Shown piece by piece: positions 1 through 13,500 of a stretch of 64,000 nucleotides of DNA. The position numbers and the translations under genes are program-made. How positions within the stretch are numbered: position 1 is the stretch's first letter; every line of letters starts with the position of its first letter. The notes beneath the pieces were generated by a model. The model was not told where the DNA came from, did no database searches, and worked only from the letters and a program-made list of their open reading frames with translations. Source of the stretch: Amoebophrya sp. A120 (Eukaryota > Sar > Dinophyceae > Syndiniales > Amoebophryaceae). The DNA is taken from positions 10,113,979-10,177,978 of the forward strand of contig CAJINV010000003.1 in the NCBI GenBank assembly GCA_905178155.1, read 5' to 3'.

Positions 1-1839
1 AGGCTCCCCGTCTTTGACGTCGCAAACTGGCCCCATTGGGAAGCGGGGGCCGAAATGGTGCAACTTCGAGCCTTTCGCATGTGAGTAAAGATAAAAAGCA
101 AGAAGGAAACCAACACAAAGCGGCGAGCCACTTCGTTTTTAAATTGCGCAAAGAACCGCCGCGCCGCAAGCCGTGGCGCAGACCGTTGCGCCTGAAAATG
201 CGGCGCGCCGGAAAGGGCTGCTAGGGGGTAGGTTTTAGAGTAGGCAGCCAAAAAGCCTGCGCGCCGTGCAGCAATAATGTTATGGGCGAGACGGGTATAA
301 GGCGCGCCAGGAGCGTCGTATTCTTCCGCTGCAGGGTAGAAATTTTCCTCGTGATCGTCTCCCGGAGTGATCGTCCGCTACACTATCGCTCCACTTCCTG
401 CGGGCCAACGGAGAGTGGGGTGGTACTTTGGTGAGGCACAGGCACTTCGCGACTTTTGATTGCGCCCGGAATGGTAACGCAGTGAATTCTCACTCCATAT
501 CCCCCGCTGCCCAACCACCACGGGAAATGTATTGATAACGCACTGAATCACCAGCCCAGCAAAAGTCTGAGCCTCCAGCTCCGTCGCCGAAAGGGGCGTC
601 GCCGCCGCTTGAGGTTTCGCTAGCCAGCGGGAGGGCGTATTGCGTTATCACTGCATCAAGTAAGAACGTCACTCCGAACCCGGAACGCGAGCGAGAAAGT
701 GGAGCGATAAAGTAACTCAATGAGGTGCTATTCCGGGGAAAAATCCCACTTCCGGAGTTGCGACTTTTTCCCGGAGTGATTCCACAACGTGCTAGCGATT
801 TATTTATTTCCCCGTCTCGGGAAAATAAAGATAAGCTCCCTGCTGAATCGTGCCTGCGCTAGCTTTCTCCTTCCGTAGCGATAATTCCGAGAACAAAAAC
901 GGCACTCCGGCAGAAGTGTAGTGACAAATCCGTAGCCCGGCAAAAACGTCACTCCGGAGCCGAGTTTTTTGCTAGAGTGGTAATTCAGTGGACTAGCGCT
1001 CCGCCTTTAGTTGGCCAACGGGAAGCAGAGTGATGCTTCGTTGAACGATCACATCGGCAAAAAGGCCACCCCGGAAGTAAGACTTTTGCAGGAGTGGCAA
1101 CTCAGCGGAACGTCAACACGAAGACCAGACTTCGCGCAGAATGGCACTCCCAGGGGTTCTTACTCCTCGGGAGGCCGGATTGTGAGCGCGTGCGGAGGCG
1201 GGCACGCTGCTCGCCAGTGCTCGCTGAAAGTGAGCGTTGACGGGAAAGAAAGGCGGTCGCGACTTTTCGGCGGCCTTCGCTTCGCCCTTTGGCCCGGAGC
1301 AAAAAGGGTCGCAGCGGTGAAGGCTGCTCCTGATGGCGTGGCCTGGCGCCTGACGGCCGTTCTTTCGTTCTCTTTTCGGGTCCCGCGCGCCCTCTTCCCC
1401 GCCGGGCAAAATTTCCGCCGTCGATTTCTATTAAGGGCTCCGAGTCGCAAAAGAGCTCGCAAGAATTCCATCGGGAGGCACTTCAAAGGAAAAAGGTGAC
1501 AAAGCCCGACCTGAAGCCGCCTTGACGTCTCCTTTTCGTCAGAAACTATTGTGGATTACGGATTTCAGATTCAGGAAAAGGGCAAAAAGAGTGCCCACCT
1601 CTAGACGTTTTAGTCTCCTTCTTTTGGTCTCTTTGCTCCACTGGTTTTTGTCAAGTTGGTGCTAGTCTATAGCTCCTCTGGGTATTCCCCCTCGCTAGTT
1701 ATGGGCGAATAGTCCCGCAACTGCTCGGCCCCTTTTTCGGAGGACTCAAGAAACGGGGACTCCTTGCCGGAATATGACAGAGACCTGAACTATGCCTCAG
1801 TTGTATGATGCTTTTTTGTGTAATTGTAGATAGAAAATC
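1..1839. repeat. Degenerate palindromic repeats upstream of the first gene
   Basis: No gene is supported here. From about 360 to 1150 a loose motif recurs: CACTCCGG or its complement CCGGAGTG, usually with a GACTTTTNCC/GC stretch between, for example near 364, 665, 750-770, 905, 950 and 1065. Facing copies form imperfect palindromes. Spacing is irregular (roughly 100-150 bases), so this is an old, degraded array rather than a clean satellite. Several overlapping reading frames at 1011-1499 on both strands are best explained by this composition. From 1500 to 1839 I see nothing recognisable. Confidence 0.5.
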
Positions 1840-4800
1840 ATGCGTGCCATTAGTCCAGCTCTCCTCTCTTCGTCGCTCTCACTTCTCCTGCTGTTTTCCT
1901 TTTATCTTGGAATCCTGCCGTCGAGTAGTGGAGAGGCCGCGCGGTCCTGTGCGATACTTTGGCAGACTGACGAAGCAGCTCGAGCGTCTACCCTGGCGGC
2001 GGAGGCTGAGCAGTGTGTGCTTGAATCTTTTTCGCGCTTTCCAGATAAGGTTCGCAGTTACGCCCGCTTCTTTCGTTGTGGTGGGTGCAACGTGGAGTTT
2101 GATTATGGGAACTGCATCGTTGCGCGGGACGATCAAGTGACTGAGTTTGCCGGACTCAGTTCTCGCAGTCTGAACTGGCGGCAGGTTTCCTCGAGAGATG
2201 AAGCCGAGATCCGCGCGAAGCTGGACCTCCCGGCTGAGGCGGGAGAACAAATGGGAGGAGAGCATCCAAAGCATCTGCCGAACGAGCGCCCAGGTGCAGC
2301 GACGTCATCCGGCGGGTCGGTCACGACAATCTCGCAAGACGACACACTGTCGAACTTGTTCGACTCGGCTGCTGCAGAGCTGCTCGAGTTAGATGCCCCC
2401 ATCCTTGCGAGGGATCAAGCTGAAGACAAGCGCACTGCGAAGTTTGCGCACGATGTTGTGTCTCGTTTTCTTATGGGGGCGTCAGGATCGAAACCGACAA
2501 AGTTGAAAAAAAACCCGGCAACACTTGGCGGAGGCGTTCAGGGCACCCCCTCCGGGACCCCTTTCAACTCTGAGACGCTCAAGCATACAGCGGCGACTAG
2601 CTTCGAAGGGGGCGAGTGTGTCGGCGTGGACATGCGAAATCCCGGCACCTTTCAAGTGGCCCCCAGGTTTTTTTTCAGCTTTGAGAATGTCGGTCCTGGC
2701 GCTTCAATATTTCTGTACCAAGCAGCGGAGGAGGGTGGAGCCATGCAAGCCTGCGCGTACTTGTGTTGCGGCGGCGACCAGTGGCTGTTTGACAGAGAGA
2801 AGAAGCCTCCGTCGCATGTATTGCATCGACCAGCTCGTGCCGAGGAACGCGGGTTCTCGCTTAGTGGGCAGGAGCCCTGTCACGTCGACGCAGAAAGCCG
2901 TCACACGTGTCTGCATCGCAACGTGTGCCTTGTTCCGGACAGGAACTATTTTTTGCTGCCAGACGCGGTTTTCGCCTTCGGGACAGAGGCTGAGGCTGGG
3001 GACAGGGCCCCGAGGCGGGACGACGCGAATCATTTTGACGCTATAGTCGACGAACCGTTGATGGGTTGTCCAGGCTTCACTTACGGACAGCCCCCAGCAC
3101 TGGAGCTCTGGCACAGCCTGTATAGCTTCGACTTTCCCTACTGAGTTGCCAGCTTGGAAGTCGACACATTGAAACCATTTGCGATGCATTACATACGGGG
3201 CATAGCCGTGAAGTGCTTGGCTTGCAGACACGAGAGTCGAAGGCGATTGTGAGTGTGTTGAGCGTCAGAGATACATGAAGCTGCGAAGAATCACGGCCGG
3301 AGCTGTCGCCTTCGCTTCAAAAAGTGCAAAAAAAATGCACTTAGCTGCTTCTACTTTCCAGGTTTGTCCTGTACTGCTCAGAATTTGGGGCGGATCCCCG
3401 CCCCTCTGGTATCGATTTTATGCATTGCGTTTTTGTTTGCATTTTGTCGATCATCAGCCTGGCGCTTCTATATTACCTGCGGCTTCCAGTGGCCCGGAAC
3501 CCTCCGCGACTTCGCTGATGTTTACGGGATGCGCATTCGAGGCTCGCTCTTTCCACCCCGGTCAGAACTGGTGCGGTCGCATGGAGGCGACGAAAAACGC
3601 CGCAAACATGAGACGTTGGCGTCGCCTTCAAGCTCAACGCCAACGTCGACAGCTGATCTTCATGAAGCGGCAAACGTCATCCAGGGATTTTCTCTCATCG
3701 TTGGCCTTCCGAATACCGTGCCCCCGACCATCTGGCATTTTGTGCAGCATTGTTTCGGGCTTGTTGGTGCGAAGGTGCTTTACCGTGTGCAGCGTTGGGA
3801 GTCTGTACTAGTTAGTGACCCGGGGGGATGGCTTAACCATCCGACGTCGCAGATAAGCCGCTTCTTCCGCCGAGTGTTCGAACTGCTTGTGGGACAACGC
3901 CTCGGTAGTGCGATCGAACTGCCAGGGGGGCTCAAATATTTGGGCAACGATCATTATTCTGAGAATGCAGTAGGAGTGCCTACTGCGGAAGAGGACGGAG
4001 AAATGGCGAAGGAACACACGTCAAATGAAGAAGCTCCAGTCGGCGCTCCGAGTCCCACACCAAGTGAGAATTTTTCTCATAGCAGTGGCATCGCGATTAC
4101 TCCTCGTGAAGACCGCCAGCAGGAACTGGCGACTGCAGCTGACCGCGACGCCGAACTGACAAGCGTCTTCAAGATATCGGCAGCAAAAATAACGGGTGGG
4201 GGTGGAGATGAAGCTACGAGGGATGCGGCTGCCCTTCGCTGTATGGGGACGTCAGCTGAGTTGGAAATCGACAACATGGCGAACACGATTTGTAAATGCA
4301 CAGCGCATAAAAATAAATTTTGATTTTCGCAACGCCGGGTTTGAATAATATTTATTATATATTTCATTCTGCGTAAGTAGGCAAGAGAGCATGGCATGGC
4401 TTCTGTCTGGCCACGCACTTAGCTAAGTAAGTAGACAGATTGATGATCGCCTTCAGGCGCTTTTGGTGCAATTACAATTTTTATGCGATTTAGCAGTCCT
4501 CTATGCAACGCAGTGTAGATCATGCACTTTATATTTTTTTTTCTGTTATTTAAGCAATTCCAATTTGTCGAGTTTTCACGCCGACCTGATGCAATCATAC
4601 GCTGCCACGAAAAAGCCGTATTTTCGGGTTGGACCGCGACTGGCGTGTCGGGTACGCGAGAAATGACTTACTTCCGTGAGCTATCAACTGCGAGTATGTT
4701 TGGGATAAGATAATTGTCATGCAAGTCGATAAGTTATATTTAATTATGTTTGATCTTCTTGAACTTGATCCGCTAGTCTGTCGTGTGTCGTCGAGGAAGA

Positions 4801-6603
4801 TGATGAGCGCACAATAAAAATACACAGCCGATCAAGTTGACAATGTTTTGAAGTGCTAGTATGAACAGTTATCTTGCAGCTGGAGTCTGGTAACACATGC
4901 CAGCAAGAACGAGGAAGCCAGGAGGAAGGTCATTTTGATGTTGAAACGCTCTTTCGTATATCATGTGCGTCATAGAAAGTAGTATATAAGCGTCTGTGGG
5001 CATACGAAGTAAGCATGACATACAGTTCCACGCCGAGGCATAATTGCAATGCATAGGAGCACGTGCGCCGCCTATACCCAAATATCCAGCAACGACGCTC
5101 GCACGTTCTCTACCTGTCTCGGAACCCCGGGATGGTAGCGAAAGTGTTGGAGAAGATGAAGGAAAGGAGTACACAGAGCAGGACAAGAGCAATGAATACT
5201 GTAGCAGCTGAGCGAAAACAGGAAGACATTGGTTGGTGGACGGCAGGTCAACAAAACACAATCACAAGTGGTGAAATGGAGCATAGCAAGAACCAGACTT
5301 CTACGAGGAGAAAAGAAATAAACAACTTCCCAACCGAGAGCCGGTTACTGTCTAATGTGGGGCGGAGCATTTGGAACGAGCGTGAGGTGGTGGTCGCGCT
5401 GCAGCGGCGCATTTGGCGCTTTCACCGCGAGTCTCGCTGGATAGCCCGTGCTTCACCGGACCTGCAGATTCACACCGGAGCAGAGCCGTTTGAAACGCAG
5501 CTGCAGCTTTTCGCCGGCGCTGCGCTGGTGGTTGGCACATTCGCTAGCGGGCTTTCCAACTTGATTTTTCTTCCGAAAAATGCTCATCTGCTCGTGCTGA
5601 CGCCGAGGGGGAACATGCACAGCCAACAGGACCTCGCGACGAATGCCGGGTTTTTCTACCACAAGTTTTTTCTGCGGGATTCCTTGACAAGGTGTATGGA
5701 TGGAGGGAATCCCGCGTTCGATCGTTTTCCGGCCTCGGACCCGATCAAGTTCCACCTAGGTGTACCCGCTTGGCGGGTTCAGTTCCCGCTGCAGAACGTG
5801 TCCGCAGGCCACCTGGCTTCCGTTAAAGGTCCTAGTGCGCACCTCCTCTGGCGATGCTCCTTTGGCGTTGACCTGGATCGTGTCCACTGGAAACATGTCT
5901 GTGCCTCGAAGAGTGCGTCTGTGTGAGGTCCCTTGCTTGGGGATAAGAGATCGTCAGAACTTGATGGTGCATGTTGCGAAAGAGGGCCGCTTATTTCTCT
6001 CGCGAAAATGCCAACTCAACTTTCCGGGTGGAATCCGAACCACACAGTTGCCGAGATACTTGTATGTAATGATGAGCTAGGCATTGCTGATGCTGTGGCG
6101 TCCTTCCGTTTTGCGCATTACTTAGCATCTCCATCACAGGGACGACTTTCCCGACTCAGATATGTTTGCAACGCATAGACCGTTTTTTGCCGGAATTTGA
6201 GACAATTTTTGGTGAGGCGTTTTCGTTCGTTCAGCGCAGGAATTTGAATGCCAACAGAGCACGAGATGTTGAGAGGTTTCATATGAATCAAGATCAAGAT
6301 GCTTATTTCTACCGAGAGAGGTCTTTAAGAGTCCTCGAGGTTGATAGAAATTTCTCGAGTGACCCTAGCCTTCACAGCCCTTCGGACGAAGAAGAAGAAG
6401 CAAGCAGCTTTTTTCTCTACGCAGGTTTCGTACGCGAAAGAAAGTCCCCGTTGAATCATGACTCAGGACACTTGAGAAAGGAAACACAGAAGCAGCTGGG
6501 CGCTCGGGTTCAGAGTCGCAATGAGGCGGCGCGAGCCGTCCTGCCAATTTTCACATTCCTTCTTCTAATTCCATCGATTCCCGCTTTTCGACTTTGCCTA
6601 TGA
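1840..6603 (+). CDS. GT61-like glycosyltransferase, multi-exon
   Basis: Probable type II membrane or secreted glycosyltransferase of the GT61 group (EOGT/DUF563 relatives), expected to act in the secretory pathway. Exon 1 starts at ATG 1840 with a hydrophobic leader (residues 4-30) and runs to about 3140; it holds Cys-rich stretches such as CLHRNVCLVPDRNYFLLP. A second exon covers about 3470-4320. Then 4880-4969, 5068-5881 and 6184-6603 (stop TGA 6601). The stretch RSHVLYLSRNPG, then RSIWNEREVVVAL, then LVVGTFASGLSNLIFLP (around 5525-5575) follows the order of the GT61 C-terminal half, where the last block is normally a vvgxHGAGLtNxlFlp motif; here the His-Gly is replaced by Phe-Ala. An insert of about 75 residues (about 5130-5360) separates the first two blocks. 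Two introner-like introns lie at 4965-5067 and 5879-6183; both joins keep the frame. The 3.14-3.47 and 4.3-4.88 kb introns are not resolved exactly. Acceptor substrate unknown. Confidence 0.6.
4965..5067 (+). mobile_element. Introner-like intron, 98 bp, direct repeat GTGCG
   Basis: Intron of the GT61-like gene. The sequence GTGCG occurs at 4965-4969 and 5063-5067; removing one copy plus the interval (98 bp) joins SFVYHV to RRLYPNIQQ in frame. The ends are loosely inverted: CATAGAAAGTAGTATATAAG at the left against the complement of TTGCAATGCATAGGAG at the right. It is the shortest member seen in the window. Confidence 0.6.
5879..6183 (+). mobile_element. Introner-like intron, 302 bp, direct repeat CGT
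   Basis: Intron near the 3' end of the GT61-like gene. CGT (within GATCGT / GACCGT) stands at 5879 and 6181; excision of 302 bp joins VDLDR to FLPEFETIFGEAF in frame. Inverted ends: GTCCACTGGAAACATGTCTG at the left and the complement of CAGATATGTTTGCAACGCAT at the right. No GT-AG choice fits the join. Confidence 0.65.
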
Positions 6604-7596
6604 TGAGTCAGAGCGGGATGTAAAGAGGTGTTCTGATTTGGTTCTCACTCTGCCCTCGAGCTGTGTCTGATCAATTATAACTCTAGCTAGTATAGAAATT
6701 CAAATTGTTCTCGCTTTGAAACTTTCGAATGGGAAAGCCCGAAGACGGTTGCTTTTTTTTTCGTGTCAGCTTCATAAACACTCTGTTACGCTCAACATCG
6801 TGTCGATGCATGAGTGGTCTCTTTTTTCATCTCTTTATGGAACCCAAGCACCCCTCCGGCATTTCTGTGGTGGAAACTCGTCGCCGTTCTTTTTGTCGCA
6901 CTGTGTCGAAAAAAAATGATCGTGCGCCAAAGATTCAATTTTTTTCGTTGGTCGAGAAGTCGTTCACAAGCGAAGCTGTCGCTTTGTCGTTTTTCATTTT
7001 CCTCTTCGCACCTGGTGCAGATGCAGTACGTTTTCGTGCGCGCCGAACCTCGCTAGTGCCCTGTTGCGAGGGATGTGACTGAGCGAATGGCGCACTTTCT
7101 ACAGATGTGAATGTGCCTTTTGATACCTTCAGGGTTCGAAGCCAATAAAACAGTCTGCTCCGTTCCTTCGTGTTTCAGCTAGTTGATTGAATTCCACCGT
7201 TTTCACACTCTTCGAGTATTCTGATTCTGGTGGTAAGCACATGCATCCGTAAAAAAACTGCAGTATTATAATTGTGTCGATTGCAGCCCCCCCCGGCGTC
7301 TACCCCTCAACACCGCATTGCAGTATAGCTAATATGGCGGCAGTTTTTTATAGATATGCGTAGCTGCAAATGCAACATCGATCTTCGCCTTGATATGTGC
7401 TTTCTGTCCGACCAGTTGTTTTCTATGATTCAGAATTTAAGTTGAAGCATTATTGAGACGATTGCACACAGACACAAGTCTTCTAGCTCTGTATAACGTC
7501 AGGACTGTGAGCTTCTAGCTAACTACGACGTCGCTGGTTATAATTGTCGCTGCTCACCTCAGTTTTTCTTTTTTTGGTGTCGCTACTCGCTCCTTG
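6604..7596. other. Intergenic, no gene seen
   Basis: Between the stop of the GT61-like gene and the ATG of the U-box gene. AT-richer than the flanking exons, with poly-T runs (6750, 6940). Overlapping short frames at 6716-7082 do not resemble a protein. An AATAAA-like string occurs at about 7144, but I cannot tie it to a transcript. Confidence 0.5.
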
Positions 7597-10500
7597 ATGG
7601 TGGAAGACGGCGGGCCGACGCAGGAGCACGCCATCGAGATGCTCCTGGACGAACTACCGAAAATGGTAGAGTGCTTGACGCAGCAGGGCCTCACAGAAAA
7701 GCTGGAGCAGCCGATGCAGCAGAAATTGCAGCAGTGCCTAGATCATGGCGGTGCGGTGCTGGCGATGCCTTCTACCGAGCCCGGTCGTAACCTTTTTTTT
7801 GGGGACCTTTTGCAACTTACCGCCCACGCACTGACCCTTTTCAGCCGCGCGCACGAAGTGGAGGGGCCGTGCGCCCCCTTTATGCATTGCTTTACGATCA
7901 CCACGGTCATATTTTCGCAGTTCGTGGACCCCCGCCAGAGCGCGGTTTTGTTCGGCATTCCGGAAGAGGAAAGCACCTCTCTTGGGACCTACATCCTTGC
8001 CACGATCGGGGACCACTTCGATTATTGCCTTCGCGAGGTCGTGTTCAGTTGTGGGAGCGACGTATGAAAGCTGGGGACAACTCCCCTCTTCATCGTTTCT
8101 TTGTCATGCATAAACATTAACATTGGTCCACCAGCCGTTGCCCGGTAATATCACTGCCTCGTACAACAACAACTACAGGGTCTAGCACCCCAAACAGCAC
8201 CAAGATCCATACGAGCGAGGAAGGAGCCCAGAAATAAAGATATAATGACTTCGGACGAGGTATGTAGTCGTTGCGTCGTTTGCGCTTGGTCGCATCAACA
8301 CCGATACCACGCAACATAAGAAAAAATAGTGAAGGTGGTACGTTACGAGGAGGACAGGGCTGCTAAGGCCAAAGCTAGTGCTAACGTATGAAAATGAATA
8401 TATAGCTCGGGGGGAGCACCCCCTCCACTGGAGGTCCTCCCACGGGCAGAGATCGAGGCGGCGTGTGGCTGGCGCTTTGGGGACCGTTTTTAGGGAAGCG
8501 GGGAAAACAGCAAGCGGAAACCCATCGCGTAAGTGCATAGAGGAGACACGCCGGAGGACAGGGCGCCGCCGGTCGCTGTGCCATAGTAAGCGCGATCGCT
8601 CTGGGACCTCAGTAAATATATAGCACCCGAGGCCGAGCAGGACTGGCGCTCTCGGGAGCAGCGGGAGAAGGGATGCAGCCTTGAGGCTGCGCCGTGGTGA
8701 AGTCAATGCTCGCGGGCGTGGTTGTTAAGCTGTACCAGCTCCCTCTTGTCTTGGGTGTTTTTCTGACCACCGTCTGCGCCTCCAAGAAAGCTGGCAAAGA
8801 AGTTCCCCCCGGCTTGCCCCTTTCAAAGGCTTTGCAGAGCTGACGAAGGGCAGTGCGCTCGACCCTCCCTCTGGTGCCCCCGGCCCTGTCGAAAATCGTG
8901 GGTGGTTGTGTGCAGCTGCGGGCAGCAAGGGGCCGGGCGAGTTTCGAGGCGGGCTGCCAGAGTTACGCGAGTTGATACATTGGATTTACACAATTTTGGC
9001 AAGCTCCATAAGCATGATCCCTCAATTTTTATCGCAGGCTATTTTATTGTTTTTCGATAGTTATAGGTTCGTTTACTCAGAATGCTTCTGTTGTTGTAAC
9101 TCTCTTTACATGCGGCCCAGGGAATTAACAGCTGTTGAAGTTGGAAAGTGCCTTTAGGTCGCATATCTCAGTGAGCAAGCTCAAGCTGCAACACGTTCTG
9201 CGATTGCGGGGCGGTGCGTGCGGCAGGTACAATGATCCACCTACTAGAGGCCCCGGCAGGGGCGGTTTCAGTTCTTCCGTCCTAATATTGGAACGGCTGG
9301 CTTTTGCTAGTATCTGGAAAAGCGGCTTGGGCGCAGTGCGTAGCGCTCTTTTTGGTATGTGCCAGTGGTCCTGCTCCGGAACTGCGGAGGCCGCTCTGCT
9401 TTTTTATTGATTGCATTACAATGGCGCCCCCAATCACGAAGAACTTCGCAGTTAGTTCGCCCTGCCTTGGCCTCCCAGCTGGCTCCGTCGTACGTGGTGC
9501 AGGGGTTCTCCTACCTAGGATATCTGCTCACCTTAGGGTCGTCTAATTCCCTACTCCCCCGGATGTCGTTAATTTTAGACACTACTCCCAGTGACTACCG
9601 TGAGGATTATTTTAAGACAGTTAATTTTAGCCACTACTCCCAGTTAATTTTAGACACTACGCTCGCATCGACTACCGTGAGGATACCTCCGGTCCGAGAG
9701 TCGTTTTTTGTTTTTAGTTTAAGAACATCGTGGTCCACATCAGGCGATGTTCCTGCCTTGCTCGTGCGCATACGTACGTAGATCTTTTGGCTTTGGCCAG
9801 GAGGTTTAGGGTCGGAGCGCTCTCAGCACTGCTGAAGCTTTAGAACCAGATGGGAGTGCACACCCGGACGGATCAGAGCAAAAGGCTTTATTAGCGCTTT
9901 TTGAAAGTAGATTTTACCTTTCCTTCCTTGTGCTGCTCTTTTGCTTTCCCCGGGCCCTACTGGCACCAAGCAGGATTTTTTTGTGGTCTGGGACATGACT
10001 CCCTCCGGTGTCCTATGTGGGTATTTTGCTTGAATTAGAATCTTTAGGTCTTACCATGCGTTTTTGTGCACACTCTCTCTGATCAGTGCGGTTTCCTGTT
10101 CTTCTCCCCCGATTCATCTTCCTACGGCCGGTTCCTTCGCCAGCGTCAAAAAGGGTTTAGAAGGGTTGGAAGGGTTTTTGGATTTGGGGTTCTATTTTGA
10201 TTTTAGACACTACTCCCAGTGCCTCTCTTTGTGTTGGAGATCATGAGACAACTATGTTTATGCTTCCATTCCCTTCATTTTCTATTGTGGATCCTGGCCT
10301 GCGTTCCGAATGACAATGAGGGGGGGAGGAGTTGTCCACCATCATGCGACGACTCTAGCACGGATGAGATGATTCACGCTAAGATCTGCTGTCGCGTGAT
10401 GTGGCGGACCCTGTGCTTGTGCGTGGGGGGTGCGCACAAGATCGACGGGGAGACGTTTTTGGAGTTGTGTGGAAACGAGGTCTATTTTCCGGTGGCCTTC

Positions 10501-13500
10501 GCCCGTGTGCTGATTCCCTGCGAGGCCGACGTTGCAGCTCCTTTGATGGGGCTGTGGAGCGCCGCGAAAAACGTAAATGCAGCCAACCGCATTGCCGCAC
10601 AGCAGGAGGGCATCACTGGCGTGGCGGTTCTTGACGAGGACGGCAAGCGGAAGTTATGAAGTAAAAATCAATATGTCTGGGCTCTGGAAGCTGCAGCGCG
10701 ATTGCTCTTTTGACATCATGCAAGAAAACTTTGTCATGAAGATGAACATGATCATGCATGTTGCGCTGAAGGGGCTGACGCGGACGCAATCGCAAAGTCG
10801 ATCCCGTGGACCCTCACCTTAGCGCGCCCCAGGTCTTGCCCGGGAGCTCACCTCCGGCAGTGTTGGTGGGTGCTAGAAAAAAAGTTGAAAGAGCGCCACT
10901 CAGATGTCATGAACAAATCCGAGTACTTTATATCATGTTCGTGCGCATCCGCATGGATGACGCAGCGAGCAAGTAATCGCTCAAGCGCTACTAACGGTAA
11001 CAATGCTGTGGCTGTACTGAGGTCAGGTGACCGTCGGTCCGCTTTTTAGCTTTACAGGTTTCAAGAGGTCGGCCGTCTTTGCAATGCATAGAAGCTTCCG
11101 AACGATGAATCTGGTGATCTTGCGGATCTTATCACAAGCAAAAGCACCACAGCAGCCATACTACCCATATTCATACAATATGAATATTCGGAAATATTTG
11201 TCATGTTTTTTTTCTGCCACAGGGAAAGATACAGGAAAACGCCTCTATGTTGAAGTTTGCGATGCCTGCCTACAATCAAATATATGTAGTTACAAGGCCG
11301 CGGCTTATGTCGTGCGATGGGAGGGCGAGCAGGAGCGGTATATAGCGTAGAGACTCGAAAAACTTGAAGGGCGCTGCACTTCGAAGTTGAAAATGAACGC
11401 ATTCAGCTATATTATTCGTCTTCGCGTAAAAATCTAGTATGGGTCGTGTGCTTTTCTGTATCATAGACCTGTACGAGTACAAGAAGCAGATCGCGTGCGC
11501 TTTCGTAGACGACGACATCATTCCAGAACTCTGCCGCGCACTGATGGAGGCCTTATACCAGTGGGAGCAGCAGCCAGAGGTGAAGCAGTGGTTTCTAGCG
11601 GTTTTGGGGGCGCCGGACTTGACCAACCAGCTGGTGCCACCTCCAGCGGTGTTGCTTTCTTCCAAGACGCAGGAGTGCGCGCGGAGCGTTCTCCTCCTGT
11701 ACACGGCGGCTTGCCGGTGCTTCAGCGAGATCGCCAATGTGGTTTTGGATGCGCACTACCGCGCGTGGGCGAGCCGGTACGGCAACTTGGTGGGACGGAT
11801 GAAACGGCATTTGACCTTGCATGGGAAGGGGTTCCTGAATCACCTCGTCAAGCCCCACTTTTTGCCGCACAACGGGGCCGGCATGAACTCCGACCTGGAC
11901 CTCAAACTTCGCATGTTGGTGATGTCTGCACGCGATCTGTATCAACTGCAAATAATATGGCTGCGGCTGGAAGGGTGAATCCTTTTGTTTTGACGATCAC
12001 ACAAAATGTTTGGAAACCTGTGCCATGCGTTTCATTCTATGTCATGCACGGGCCGCAGGCGCAGTGCCAAAAGAAAGTCAAGTGCGCACTCGTTCTTGTA
12101 ACGGACAGTGGAGCGAGGGACTGCACGCACGAGAGATGGTCAGGTATTAATTGAGAAACCTTCACCTTGTCACCGAAACCTGTCATGGTAATGGTATACT
12201 CTTCATGTTCATTCAGACTTTGCGGGGTCTCCCAGGCAAAAAACAACAGGCATATGCTCGCAGGACTCATTCACGCATAGCAAAGTACAAAAGCGGCACG
12301 ACAAAGTTTGCCGAGTGTCATCCCAAGCCCTGCTTGTATTGCATAGTCGGTCGTCGAATATGGAAACCGCTAGTGTCGGGATCGGGGAGTCAGTGAAGAA
12401 ACTTTCCGTTGTGCTGCTGGACATGCTTCTGGCGCTGAAGGACGTAAAGTATGACGTTAAAGAAAAGTACACCCATACCGGAAAGCACTGTAGTTTACTC
12501 CTGACACTATTAGGTAATCCGCGGCAAATAATCAGATTCTATACTACAGTTCCGCAGATGCTTGCGCTGCCGCTGGGTCACCCGATCGGCAGCGAGCACT
12601 GCCACCGATCAGACTACAATATTCGGTATAATCGGCAAAAACAAAAGGCCTTCTGACGCCAGTAGAGTCTTGTTCTTGGTAGCAAGAACTGCACTTTAGA
12701 ATTTTACAAGCAAAAACTTCTGCTCGCAAAAAGGTACTTGCTATACTAGTAGAAAAGAAGGCTATGCCTACCCCTACTACTTGTAGATGTGGGCCAGGCC
12801 CCTATGCGCGTTTCTGCTCGTGAAAAAGCGCGCCCGCACCTCTCTTAGCTAGTATGCCAAGGGAGATATGCGCTGCGCCCACACACTGCGCAGCTTTCCG
12901 TTCTTGCTGCGGGCCCTCCTTATGCATCGTGGAGAAACTCAAACTACCAGCAGTAGGCAGGCTGCGTGTGCGTCAGCGATACTCTGAAAACTGGAGTGAG
13001 AGGTGCTCTGAAAACTGGAGCGAGAGGTGCAGAGACACGAAAACCGTGCGCGGCAGTGACCCCAGAAGGACGAAGAGCGCAGGGCCACTGCAGACGTCGC
13101 ATTCACGCACTGCTAAAGTTGCCGGCGCGCGCGCGCAGGAATGTTGTTCCGGCGCCGAGGGTGCAGAAATTGCAGGCCAGCCTGCCCCTTGGCCGTGGCC
13201 TGCCCGTGCGTCAGCCCGGGGCGGATCAGTTTGCGTCCGGCCTGCGGAAGTGCCTCTGATGCGTTTCCCGCAGCCGCAAACGCCAAAAAGCTGGCTCTTT
13301 CTGTATGTCGCGCACTAATCCACACACGCAGCGTGCCCGTTTTCGTTGTGCTACCCGCGCGGTGTAGTTGAGGGCCAAATTGCGACTGGCCTACCCGACC
13401 CCAATATTTTCTCTGGGTTTTGCTTTTGCTCGTCCTATTTGTCCGCAATTCAAAACGGAAGTGCGACAGGCCTCACCTCGACGACGCGCGCAAAGTGGTA

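Noticed and set aside
2911-3195. Possible introner in exon 1 of the GT61-like gene (TGCATCGCAA inverted at both ends)
   Set aside because: Only ten bases match, and removing it would delete CLHRNVCLVPDRNYFLL and other sequence that fits the family; the exon is open without it.
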